From positions 1-16,929 of the forward strand of contig URFU01000037.1 in assembly GCA_900547125.1 (NCBI GenBank): 16,929 bases of DNA, given 5' to 3'. Positions within the stretch are counted from its first letter, which is position 1. Each line of letters starts with the position of its first letter. The notes under the pieces were generated by a model. The model saw only the letters and a program-made list of their open reading frames with translations. It was not told the DNA's origin and did no database searches. This document shows positions 5,729 to 12,977 of this stretch, piece after piece. The position numbers and the translations under genes are program-made. Source of the DNA: an uncultured Collinsella sp. Its GTDB lineage: Bacteria; Actinomycetota; Coriobacteriia; Coriobacteriales; Coriobacteriaceae.

Positions 5729-7753
5729 CTACATCAAGTTGCAAACAGCCGCCGCGAAGGCAACGGGGTCCTCGGGGAGGATACCCTCGACCAGCAGGGC
5801 CTGATCGTAGAGCAGACCAGAGTACTGCTTGATCTTGTCGGCGTCGCCTGCCTTCTGGGCAGCGACAAGCTTGTCAAAGACCGGGTGCTTGGCGTTGAGC
5901 TCGAGCACGCGCTGGCTCTTGGGCATGCCGTCGGGCGCGCCCTCGGGTCCCTTCTGGAGTACCTTCTCCATCTCAAGCGAAAGCGGACCCTCGGTGGTAA
6001 TGCAAGCGGGGGCATCGGTCAGGCGCGCGGAGACGGCAACTTTCTCGACCTTGTCACCGAGTGCCTCCTTCATAGCGCTAAAGAGGTCCTCGTTCTCCTT
6101 GGTGGCGTCCTCGGCCTCCTTCTTCTCATCCTCGGTCGCCAGGTCAAGATCACCGGTCGCGACGTTCTTGAGCTCCAGATGACGATCCTCGACCTCGGGC
6201 TCGGCACCGTCGGCCACAGCCTTCTCGGCAGCCTCGCGGGCAGCATCGTCCTCGTAGATCTTGGGCATATCGGCGGCAACGTACTCACGCATGGCCTGGA
6301 AGGTAAACTCATCCACGTCCTGCGTCAGAAGCAGCACGTCATAGCCGCGGTCGAGCACGCCCTTTACCACGGGCATCTTGGCCAAGCGCTCGCGCGAATC
6401 GCCGGCGGCGTAGTAGATGGCCTTCTGATCCTCGGGCATGCCCTTGGCATACTCGGCCAGGGTAATCATCTTCTGTTCCTTGGCAGACCAGAACAGCAAC
6501 AGGTCGGCGAGCTCATCGGCCTTCATGCCATAGCTCGAGTAGATGCCGTACTTAAGGCCGCGGCCAAAGTTCTCAAAGAACTTCTCGTAGGCCTCGCGGT
6601 CGTTGTCACGCATATCCTCAAGGTCAGCGGTGATCTTCTTTTCCACACGCTTGGCGATGGCCTTCAAATGGCGGTCGTGCTGCAGCATCTCACGGGAGAT
6701 GTTGAGCGACAGATCTGCCGTATCGACCATGCCGTGTACAAAGCTGAAATGATCGGGCAGCAGATCCGCGCATTTGTCCATGATGAGTACGCCGTTGGAG
6801 TACAGCTGCAGACCCTTCTCATAATCCTTGCTGTACAGATCGAACGGCGCGCGGCCCGGCACAAACAGCAGGGCGTCATACTCGAGCGTGCCCTCGGCAT
6901 GGAAGCTGATGGTGCGCGCAGGATCGTCAAAGTCGTGGAACGTGGACTTGTAGAACTCGTCGTAGTCCTTCTGCTCGACATCGGAGCTGCGCTTTTTCCA
7001 GATCGGCGTCATGGAGTTGACGGTCTCGAGCTCCTGGTAGTCCTCGTACTCGGGCGTGTAGTCATCGCCAGCATCCTCGGGCTTGGGCTTCTGGCGGCTC
7101 TTGGACACCATCATCTGGATCGGGTAACGCACATAGTTACTGTACTGCTGAATTAGGCTCTTGAGGCCCCACTCGGTCAGGAAGCGATCGTAGGTCTCGG
7201 CCTCGCCGTCGGCATCGAGCTTCTCGTTCTCGCGCAGCGTCAGGATGACATCGGTACCGTGCTCGGCACGCTCGCCGTCCTCGATGGTGTAGCCCTCAAG
7301 ACCGTCGGATTCCCACACATGGGCGACATCCGCGCCGTAGGCGCGGCTGACGACCTTCACATGGCTGGCGACCATAAAAGCCGAGTAGAAGCCCACGCCA
7401 AACTGGCCGATGATGTCGACATCCGAACCCTGCTGCTCGGCGTTCTCGGTCTTAAACTCCTCGGAGCCGGAATGGGCGATGGTGCCCAGATTGCGCTCGA
7501 GCTCCTCGGCGGTCATGCCAATGCCGTTATCCGAGATGGTAATGGTGCGGGCGTCTTTATCAAAGGAGACGCGAATGGCCAGGTCGCCCTGGTCGATCTT
7601 GACGCTCGGGTCCTGCAGGCTCTTAAAGTTGAGCTTGTCGACGGCGTCGCTCGCGTTAGAGATAAGCTCGCGCAGGAAGATTTCTTTATTGGTGTAGATG
7701 GAGTTGATCATGAGGTCGAGCAGTTTTTTGCTCTCGGTCTTAAATTGACGCAT
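5729..7753 (-). CDS. htpG: HtpG, bacterial Hsp90 chaperone
   Basis: The 674-residue protein has the whole Hsp90 layout. The N-terminal GHKL ATPase shows ELISNASDA (catalytic Glu and Asn), DNGIGM, GTIAHSGS and GQFGVGFYSAF. The middle domain has NISREMLQ. The C-terminal dimerisation domain includes HPVFDKL. It is about 50 residues longer than E. coli HtpG (624), partly from acidic inserts near the middle/C-terminal border (KKEAEDATKENEDLF). It acts in the cytosol as an ATP-driven dimeric chaperone. The ATG at 7753 has AAAGGA six bases upstream, which fixes the start. The 200 bases upstream hold no CIRCE or HAIR motif that I can see, but do hold a terminator-like hairpin. Confidence 0.97.
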   Translation of the reverse strand: MRQFKTESKKLLDLMINSIYTNKEIFLRELISNASDAVDKLNFKSLQDPSVKIDQGDLAIRVSFDKDARTITISDNGIGMTAEELERNLGTIAHSGSEEFKTENAEQQGSDVDIIGQFGVGFYSAFMVASHVKVVSRAYGADVAHVWESDGLEGYTIEDGERAEHGTDVILTLRENEKLDADGEAETYDRFLTEWGLKSLIQQYSNYVRYPIQMMVSKSRQKPKPEDAGDDYTPEYEDYQELETVNSMTPIWKKRSSDVEQKDYDEFYKSTFHDFDDPARTISFHAEGTLEYDALLFVPGRAPFDLYSKDYEKGLQLYSNGVLIMDKCADLLPDHFSFVHGMVDTADLSLNISREMLQHDRHLKAIAKRVEKKITADLEDMRDNDREAYEKFFENFGRGLKYGIYSSYGMKADELADLLLFWSAKEQKMITLAEYAKGMPEDQKAIYYAAGDSRERLAKMPVVKGVLDRGYDVLLLTQDVDEFTFQAMREYVAADMPKIYEDDAAREAAEKAVADGAEPEVEDRHLELKNVATGDLDLATEDEKKEAEDATKENEDLFSAMKEALGDKVEKVAVSARLTDAPACITTEGPLSLEMEKVLQKGPEGAPDGMPKSQRVLELNAKHPVFDKLVAAQKAGDADKIKQYSGLLYDQALLVEGILPEDPVAFAAAVCNLM

Positions 7754-7783
7754 GTGCAGTCCTTTCGCGCTACCCCTGTCCGC

Positions 7784-7808
7784 AAAAACGGCTCGGTCGC
7801 CCGAGCCG
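7784..7808 (-). terminator. terminator-like hairpin in the htpG leader (possible attenuator)
   Basis: On the minus strand CGGCTCG (from 7808) pairs with CGAGCCG (to 7789) around a six-base loop, followed immediately by TTTTT (7788-7784). It ends 30 bases before the htpG ATG, so transcripts entering htpG must cross it. An outer stem, GTCTGC (7818-7813) with GCGGAC (7783-7778), could close around it with one G-U pair. Confidence 0.55.
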
Positions 7809-7837
7809 CATCGCAGACCTGCTATGTTCAGACTTAG

Positions 7838-7846
7838 ATTTTATAA
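7838..7846 (-). promoter_or_regulatory. possible -10 region of the htpG promoter
   Basis: The minus strand reads TTATAAAAT, containing TATAAA or TAAAAT as a -10 hexamer, about 85 bases upstream of htpG. No strong -35 is seen (TGTATA at 17 bases is weak). Confidence 0.35.
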
Positions 7847-7865
7847 CCCATTAACGCGCATATAT

Positions 7866-7891
7866 ACATACGGAATCGAAAAACTGTATGT
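7866..7891. promoter_or_regulatory. inverted repeat upstream of htpG, possible operator
   Basis: ACATACGG (7866-7873) and CTGTATGT (7884-7891) are inverted with one mismatch across ten bases. It lies just upstream of the proposed htpG -10 region, near the -35 position. A GAGCGCTC palindrome follows at 7894-7901. Confidence 0.3.
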
Positions 7892-7938
7892 CTGAGCGCT
7901 CTGATGCGCCAATTGCCAAGGAGTGTCCCAAACTGCCG

Positions 7939-7964
7939 GCAGGAAAGGAACGTTCCTATCTGCC
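7939..7964. repeat. stem-loop at the end of the GNAT gene
   Basis: GGCAG (7939-7943) pairs with CTGCC (7960-7964), flanking the perfect 12-base palindrome AGGAACGTTCCT (7946-7957). It spans the GNAT stop codon. No T-run follows on the minus strand, so it is a weak terminator candidate. Confidence 0.45.
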
Positions 7965-8456
7965 ATCTACGCGCTTGGCCATCCAGGCATGAGGCTGGCC
8001 CTCGTCTTCGTAGTCCACCGGGGCAATCTGCGTGTAGCCCGCCTTGGCATAGAGCGGCAGCACGTATTCCTGAGCATGCAGCTTAATGAGCTTGGCGCCG
8101 GCATCACGCGCGCACGTATCACTGGCCTCGACAATCTTGCTCGCCAAACCGCGACGGCGCATGCTCGGCAGCACGGCCACGCGCCCCATAATGTAGGTCT
8201 CCCCCGCCGCGACACCTTCGTCCAAATCGCACGCCGGCGACACCGGAACCTCTGCGTCAGCCGCGCGCTCAAGCTCTTCGGGAAACACGCGCGAGCAACC
8301 GGCAAGCTCGCCGTCTACATAGAGCGTCACATGAATGCAGTTCGGATCCTCGTCGATAGCGTCGAACTCATTCTCGTAGCCCTGCTCGTCCATAAAAATG
8401 GCGCGGCGCACCAACGCCGCGTCATCAAAGCATCCCGTCTTAAGTTGGATATCCAT
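7956..8456 (-). CDS. GNAT N-acetyltransferase, ElaA/YjcF-like
   Basis: The 166-residue protein has a GNAT fold with features of the ElaA/YjcF group: RRAIFMDEQGYENEFDAIDED near the N-terminus, the acetyl-CoA segment GRVAVLPSMRRRGLASKIVEA (motif A, RRxGLA), then LHAQEYVLPLYAKAGY and a C-terminal GQPHAWM. It would transfer an acetyl group from acetyl-CoA to an unidentified amine. An upstream ATG at 8474 has no Shine-Dalgarno, while the ATG at 8456 has AAAGGG five bases upstream, so the latter is chosen. It follows cpsB by 39 bases in the same direction and may be the last gene of that transcript, but a link to polysaccharide is not shown. Confidence 0.82.
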   Translation of the reverse strand: MDIQLKTGCFDDAALVRRAIFMDEQGYENEFDAIDEDPNCIHVTLYVDGELAGCSRVFPEELERAADAEVPVSPACDLDEGVAAGETYIMGRVAVLPSMRRRGLASKIVEASDTCARDAGAKLIKLHAQEYVLPLYAKAGYTQIAPVDYEDEGQPHAWMAKRVDGR

Positions 8457-8495
8457 GGCTGCCCTTTCATTCAATGCGAACGTTAGGGACAGATT

Positions 8496-9146
8496 TTAGC
8501 GAAAATGAGCTCCGCGCACGCTAAACTTCGCGCGAGCCTTCGCCAGGCAATCGTAATGACCCACGTTATGGGCATCGCTCGCGATGAAGCTGTACAGGTT
8601 CTGATCGAACAGGCGCTGTGCCGGCTTTTTCTCGCGACCAAAGCGACCGCCGGCAATAAAGTCCGCCGAAGCCTGCAGCTTGCAGCCCATATCGACCAGG
8701 CGCTCCGCCACGCTTACATCCTTTTGAACCGCACGATAGCGCTCAGGATGAGCGATGATCACCTGGTAGCCACGGCACTGCAAATCGTAAATCGTGTTCT
8801 CGTACTCTCTAAACGCATACGCATCGGCATGCGTCGAAAGCTCGAGCAGAAACTCGTTGGTCCCATCGAAATGCAAGTGCTCCGCGGCATCGATACCAAG
8901 CTCAACGAGCTTTCGATGGTTGACCTCGAAGCCCATCTGGAGCGGAAAACCGTCAGCGTTATCGCGCAGCAGCTCAAAGGCATCCCACATCTTGTCGTAA
9001 TCAAAATAGGGATCACGGCAGTGAGGAGTGCAAACAATTCTGGTTACACCAGCCCGCTTGGCAGCCTCGAGCATCGCCAAGCTCTCATCGAGATCGGCGG
9101 CGCCGTCGTCTACACCCGGCAAGATATGGCAATGAATGTCACGCAT
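8496..9146 (-). CDS. CpsB/YwqE-type tyrosine-protein phosphatase (PHP fold)
   Basis: The 216-residue protein starts MRDIHCHILPGVDDGA, the metal-binding N-terminal motif of the CpsB/CapC/YwqE family. It also has CTPHCRDPYF, FEVN, IIAHPERYRAVQ and SDAHNVGHY, which supply the other His/Asp metal ligands of a PHP-type active site. Such enzymes are manganese-dependent and remove phosphate from the tyrosine cluster of the partner BY-kinase. The usual length is about 240-255, so this one is slightly short at the C-terminus. It begins nine bases after the cpsD stop with a weak AAGG Shine-Dalgarno. Its place after the kinase and adaptor genes supports the assignment. Confidence 0.9.
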   Translation of the reverse strand: MRDIHCHILPGVDDGAADLDESLAMLEAAKRAGVTRIVCTPHCRDPYFDYDKMWDAFELLRDNADGFPLQMGFEVNHRKLVELGIDAAEHLHFDGTNEFLLELSTHADAYAFREYENTIYDLQCRGYQVIIAHPERYRAVQKDVSVAERLVDMGCKLQASADFIAGGRFGREKKPAQRLFDQNLYSFIASDAHNVGHYDCLAKARAKFSVRGAHFR

Positions 9147-9155
9147 AGGTCAGCC

Positions 9156-9902
9156 TTAATCAACTAAACGTTTGCTCGGTTGGTGAAGATGCCCTTTTTT
9201 GGAAGTCCCCTGATCGTCGGAGCCCTTCTTCACCTTCTTACCGTCCTTGGTGTAGTAGGAGTAGTAGTACTCGCTGGTCTCGGTCTCGCAGTAGTTCATA
9301 ACGGTACCGATGAGCTTGACCTTCTCGGACTTTTTAAGCTGACCGATGGCGTTGAGCGCCTCCTCGCGCTTGGTGAAATCCTCACGCACCACGAACAGCG
9401 TGCCGTCGGTCAGGCTGGCAATCTCGGCAGCATCGATGAAGGTGCCGACCGGGGGAGCATCAAAGATGACGTACTGGAACTTGGCGGACAGCGCCTTTAC
9501 CAGCTTGGCAAAGCGGTGAGAGACGATGATGTCGGCAGGATTGGGAATATGCGGCTCGGCATCGAGGAAGTAGAAGTTCTTCTGACCCGTCTCGACAATT
9601 GCCTGGTCAATGGAGATCTGCTCGGAAAGGACCGCATAGAGTCCGCCGCGCGAACGAACGCCGAGCATATCGGAAAGGGACCTGCGGCGCATATCGGCCT
9701 CGACCAGAAGCACGGACTTGCCGCTCGTGGCGATTGCCTGAGCAAGGTTAATGGAAACCGTAGACTTGCCCTCGTTGGGAATCGAGGAGGTAACGGTGAT
9801 GGTGCGGATGGGGTCGTCCACGCTCGCAAAGCGGATGTTGGCCAGAAGGGTCTTGGCGGCATTCTGTACAACGAGCTTGTCGGTGTTCTTTGCCTTAGCC
9901 AT
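9156..9902 (-). CDS. CpsD/CapB-type bacterial tyrosine kinase (BY-kinase)
   Basis: The 248-residue cytoplasmic protein has the three ATP-site motifs of BY-kinases: Walker A SSIPNEGKST (Lys46), Walker A' LLVEADMRRR (Asp70) and Walker B VIFDAPPVG (Asp148). It ends with a tyrosine cluster SEYYYSYY (212-217), the autophosphorylation site, and a lysine-rich tail. In Gram-positive bacteria this kinase needs a separate membrane adaptor (CpsC), which is the gene immediately upstream. Phosphorylation cycling controls polymerisation or attachment of capsular or cell-wall polysaccharide. The start at 9902 lies two bases after the cpsC stop, with AAAGGTGG inside the end of cpsC as ribosome site, so translation is probably coupled. 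Confidence 0.93.
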   Translation of the reverse strand: MAKAKNTDKLVVQNAAKTLLANIRFASVDDPIRTITVTSSIPNEGKSTVSINLAQAIATSGKSVLLVEADMRRRSLSDMLGVRSRGGLYAVLSEQISIDQAIVETGQKNFYFLDAEPHIPNPADIIVSHRFAKLVKALSAKFQYVIFDAPPVGTFIDAAEIASLTDGTLFVVREDFTKREEALNAIGQLKKSEKVKLIGTVMNYCETETSEYYYSYYTKDGKKVKKGSDDQGTSKKGHLHQPSKRLVD

Positions 9903-9904
9903 GC

Positions 9905-10561
9905 CTATTTACCACCTTTCATAGCCGGAATTCGGCCAACAACGGGAATGCCCAGGAGCTCTTCTGCCTCTTCGGCACCGCGGATGCGGGTATTGAGCAT
10001 GTCTGCCAAAACGACATAGGCGACTGCGATAAAGATACCGGCGAGGAACGCGACGGCAATATACAGCGTGCGCTTGGGGCCGCTGGGGGCTTCGGGGATC
10101 TTAGCCTCGTCGATAACGTTGATGCTCTGGGCAGCGCCGACGTTCTGAGCGACCGTACTCACCGAGCTGGCCATGGCCTTTGCGACCTTAGCCGTCTCCT
10201 TGGCATCGGTGCCGGTAACCGAAAGCGTAATGACACGCGTGGTGGTCTCGGAGGAAACAGACACCTTGTAGTCATCCAGATCGGTGAGGCCCAGTTCATT
10301 GGCTGCGCCGCTCTTAACGCTATCGCTATCCAGCAGCGTGGCGATATCGTTGGAAAGCATCTGACTCGCCGAGAGATCGTTGTAGCTCATCTGACCGCTA
10401 TCGTCGGTCTTGGCGAGAATGTACATGCTCGTCGTCGCGGTATAGGTGTTGTCCATCGCAACGAAGGACACGATGCCCATGGCGATCGCGCAGACCACCG
10501 GAAGGGTGATGACCAGCTGAAGGTGCTTCTTCAGCAGCTGGAACAGTTCGAGAAGGGTCAT
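9905..10561 (-). CDS. CpsC/Wzz-type membrane adaptor, polysaccharide co-polymerase
   Basis: The 218-residue protein has two membrane spans, about residues 16-36 and 165-187, enclosing an extracellular domain. The first span is followed by NTYTATTSMYIL. Before the second span there is a short PEAPSGPKRT motif, the proline-rich Wzz signature. The cytoplasmic tail (RIRGAEEAEELLGIPVVGRIP) matches the part that activates the BY-kinase. The ATG at 10561 has GAAAGG eight bases upstream. It is the first gene of the cpsC-cpsD-cpsB run, with 195 bases to the kinase gene upstream. No glycosyltransferase or Wzy gene lies beside it in the window. Confidence 0.9.
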   Translation of the reverse strand: MTLLELFQLLKKHLQLVITLPVVCAIAMGIVSFVAMDNTYTATTSMYILAKTDDSGQMSYNDLSASQMLSNDIATLLDSDSVKSGAANELGLTDLDDYKVSVSSETTTRVITLSVTGTDAKETAKVAKAMASSVSTVAQNVGAAQSINVIDEAKIPEAPSGPKRTLYIAVAFLAGIFIAVAYVVLADMLNTRIRGAEEAEELLGIPVVGRIPAMKGGK

Positions 10562-10702
10562 GCAGCTTGCCTTTCATTTCCCCAGTTCGGATTGACAAAA
10601 CTGTCCGTATGTTATCGCATCTTTTTACCGAGACCAAACTCTATACATAAGAAACAGGCTCTCCTGTAAAAATGTCGGAAGCAATCGTAAAATTGCACAA
10701 CA

Positions 10703-10731
10703 ACGCCGCACCCGAAAGTCAAATGCGGCGT
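10703..10731 (-). terminator. possible terminator hairpin after the PhoR-like gene
   Basis: ACGCCGCA (10703-10710) pairs with TGCGGCGT (10724-10731) around a 13-base loop, about 25 bases beyond the kinase stop. On the minus strand it is followed by TGTTGTGC rather than a clean T-run, so it is only a weak intrinsic terminator. Confidence 0.4.
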
Positions 10732-10756
10732 CTGCATCAATATCTATGTTGTATCG

Positions 10757-12181
10757 CTATGCGAATGGCTCGTCCTGCCGTATGGGAAACGTCACCGTAA
10801 TGGTGGTTCCCACGCCCAACTCGCTCGACAGATCGAGCGTGGCGTGATGATACAGGGCCGCATGCTTGACAATTGCAAGCCCCAGACCGGTTCCGCCGCG
10901 CGCCTTGGACCTACTCTTGTCCACGCGATAGAACCGCTCAAATACCTTGCCCTGTTCTTCAGGCGCGATACCGATTCCCGTGTCGGCGACCGCAAGGAAC
11001 GGATGGCCTTCGTCGTTGGTGCCGCACTGCAGCGTAACCGCACCGCCGGGTCGATTGTAGCGGATGGCGTTGCTCGCCAGATTATAGATGAGCTCGTCAA
11101 TCAAGCGCGACACGCCTTCGATGACCACAGGCTTGGTCTCATGACTTATCGTCACATTCGCCTGACGGGCGACCTGTTCAAGACGCTGCTCAACCGCGTA
11201 GATGGCACGCGAGAGCTCAATAGGCTCCGTGGAACCAATGGGCACCGCCTCGCCCTCAGTTGCACGCTCGGCCTCGTCCAAGTTAGACAGCGTAAGGATA
11301 TCGTTGACAAGCGCTGCCAAGCGGCCCGCCTCACGATAGATGCGACCGCCAAAGTTGCGCAGGTCGCCCTCGCCCTCGACCATGCCGTTTGCGATGAGCT
11401 CGGCATAGCCCGAAATCGCCGTAAGCGGCGTCTTGAGCTCATGGGTGATATTCGCCGTGAACTCGCGGCGCATACGGTCGTTGTCCGCTAGCACCGCCAT
11501 TTGGCGCTTGAGTTCCTGGCGCTGCGACTCGATACGCTCAAGCATGGGGACCATCTCGGCATAGGCGTGCTCATAGCTACGGCGTGGGTGGTCCAAATCC
11601 ACCTCTTGCAACGGCGCGATGATGGCACGGGACTCGCGGCGCGCCATAAAAAACGAGAGTACCGCACCCGCTGCTGCGATAAGCAGCATCGGCGCCACCA
11701 TCGACAGCAAAATCGCCGTAACGCCAGGCTGGGCCTGCGCCAAGCGGACAACCTGGCCGTTATCAAGGGCGACGGCGCGATACAGCATAATCTCGTCGAG
11801 CGTAGAGCTTGCGCGCTCCGCGGAACCCAAACCACTCTCAAAGGCCTCGATGACCTCGGGGCGATCGCCATGGTTGGGCAGTGTGGAAGGCGACGCCTCG
11901 TTGTCGTAGGCAACCGATCCATCCTTGTTAATCAGCGTGATTCGCAAGTCCTCGCGATCAAGGCTACGCAAGAACGGGATGGGCTCCTGCTGTTCGTCGA
12001 GAGCGGCAGCAATGAGCTCGGTTTCCTGCGCCAGATTGGTACTCGTGGCATCCGCCAAGGTGTTTTGCACAAAGAACGCACCCAGCACCGTAAACGCCAC
12101 GATAACCGCCATGGCGCAGACAAAGATCGTCACAAAAACGCGGTGCGACAGCGTATGTTTTCCCTGGGGGGCGAAGACCAC
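10757..12181 (-). CDS. phoR: PhoR-like sensor histidine kinase
   Basis: The 474-residue kinase has two membrane spans (about 15-37 and 156-179) around an extracytoplasmic sensor of about 118 residues. That sensor contains ITLINKDGSVAYDNEA, NHGDRPEV and ERASSTL, typical of PhoR-type sensors. Then come the H-box ITHELKTPLT (His247), N-box NLASNAIRYN, G1 DTGIGIAPEE, F-box ERFYRVDKSRS and G2 GGTGLGLAIV. The start is a GTG at 12181: GGAGG lies eight bases upstream within the end of the response regulator gene, and only three bases separate the stop and start. Together with the regulator and pstB this fits phosphate-starvation signalling. PhoR is an inference from architecture and neighbours. Confidence 0.88.
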   Translation of the reverse strand: MVFAPQGKHTLSHRVFVTIFVCAMAVIVAFTVLGAFFVQNTLADATSTNLAQETELIAAALDEQQEPIPFLRSLDREDLRITLINKDGSVAYDNEASPSTLPNHGDRPEVIEAFESGLGSAERASSTLDEIMLYRAVALDNGQVVRLAQAQPGVTAILLSMVAPMLLIAAAGAVLSFFMARRESRAIIAPLQEVDLDHPRRSYEHAYAEMVPMLERIESQRQELKRQMAVLADNDRMRREFTANITHELKTPLTAISGYAELIANGMVEGEGDLRNFGGRIYREAGRLAALVNDILTLSNLDEAERATEGEAVPIGSTEPIELSRAIYAVEQRLEQVARQANVTISHETKPVVIEGVSRLIDELIYNLASNAIRYNRPGGAVTLQCGTNDEGHPFLAVADTGIGIAPEEQGKVFERFYRVDKSRSKARGGTGLGLAIVKHAALYHHATLDLSSELGVGTTITVTFPIRQDEPFA

Positions 12182-12184
12182 GGG

Positions 12185-12913
12185 TTACTCCTCCGATGCG
12201 GTGGCCGCGGTGTCGTCACCTTCGGCACCATCACCGGCAGAAGGCTCGGCCAAGCGGTAGCCCACGCCGCGCACGGTCTCGATGGCGCTGGCATGCTCGC
12301 CCAGTTTTTGGCGAAGCGTCTGCACGTGCACGTCAACGGTGCGCGAACCGCCGTCGAAGTCCCAGCCCCACACGCTCTGCAGCAACGACTCGCGGGTAAA
12401 GACCACGCCGGGCTTGCGCATGAGGTACTCGAGCAGGTCGAACTCGCGCAGGGTGAGCTTAAGCGGCTCGCCGGCAACGGTCACCTCGCGATGGCTGGGC
12501 GAGAGCACGATGTCGCCCACGCTGAGCACATCGCTCGCCTGCTTGACCATGCCGCCGCGACGCAGCAGTGCGCGGCAGCGGCTCGCAAGCTCCATGAGCG
12601 AAAACGGCTTAGTCAGGTAATCGTCGGCACCGCCATCGAGCGCCATCACCTTGTCGAGCTCGGTATCCTTGGCGGTAAGCATCATGATGGGCACCGTCGC
12701 CGTCAGGCGATCGGCACGCAGTCGACGCATAATCGCCAAGCCATCGGTATCGGGCAGCATGATGTCGAGCAGGACGGCATCGGGTACCCGTCGCGCCACG
12801 GCAGCCTTAAACTCACCGTCGCACGAAAAGCCTTCGGCCTCAATCCCCTGCTTGCGCAGTGCATAGACCGTCAAATCCCTGATGTTGTCATCGTCCTCGA
12901 CGTAATAGATCAT
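12185..12913 (-). CDS. phoB: PhoB/PhoP-like OmpR-family response regulator
   Basis: The 242-residue protein has a receiver domain (IYYVEDDDNIRDL, phospho-acceptor Asp50 in LLDIMLPD, Thr in MLTAKD, Lys in LTKPFS). Its winged-helix DNA-binding domain contains LTLREFDLLEYL and GGSRTVDVHVQTLRQKLG with GVGYRL. It ends in an acidic low-complexity tail of about 20 residues (GDGAEGDDTAATASEE) that most relatives lack. The ATG at 12913 is preferred over one at 12937 because AAAGGGG lies six bases upstream and the receiver domain starts at once. It is coupled to the kinase gene and follows pstB by 64 bases. Confidence 0.9.
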   Translation of the reverse strand: MIYYVEDDDNIRDLTVYALRKQGIEAEGFSCDGEFKAAVARRVPDAVLLDIMLPDTDGLAIMRRLRADRLTATVPIMMLTAKDTELDKVMALDGGADDYLTKPFSLMELASRCRALLRRGGMVKQASDVLSVGDIVLSPSHREVTVAGEPLKLTLREFDLLEYLMRKPGVVFTRESLLQSVWGWDFDGGSRTVDVHVQTLRQKLGEHASAIETVRGVGYRLAEPSAGDGAEGDDTAATASEE

Positions 12914-12953
12914 GTTGAACCCCTTTGCGGCCGGCATGACCGCATCTTAACCC

Positions 12954-12967
12954 TAAAGGTACCTTTA
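12954..12967. promoter_or_regulatory. 14-bp perfect palindrome between pstB and the PhoB-like gene
   Basis: TAAAGGTACCTTTA is a perfect palindrome in the 64-base gap, 41 bases upstream of the regulator ATG and 10 bases after the pstB stop. With no loop it fits a dimer-binding operator better than an RNA hairpin. The binding protein is unknown. Confidence 0.35.
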
Positions 12968-12977
12968 CTAGATGGTA

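Noticed and set aside
5885..7156. 423-codon ORF on the plus strand
   Set aside because: It lies wholly antisense to htpG, which has unmistakable Hsp90 motifs. Such long shadows arise from GC-biased third positions. The sequence has no recognisable domain.
7754..7955. CIRCE or HAIR heat-shock operator upstream of htpG
   Set aside because: Neither the TTAGCACTC/GAGTGCTAA nor the CTTGAGT/ACTCAAG pattern is present; the inverted repeats seen have other sequences.
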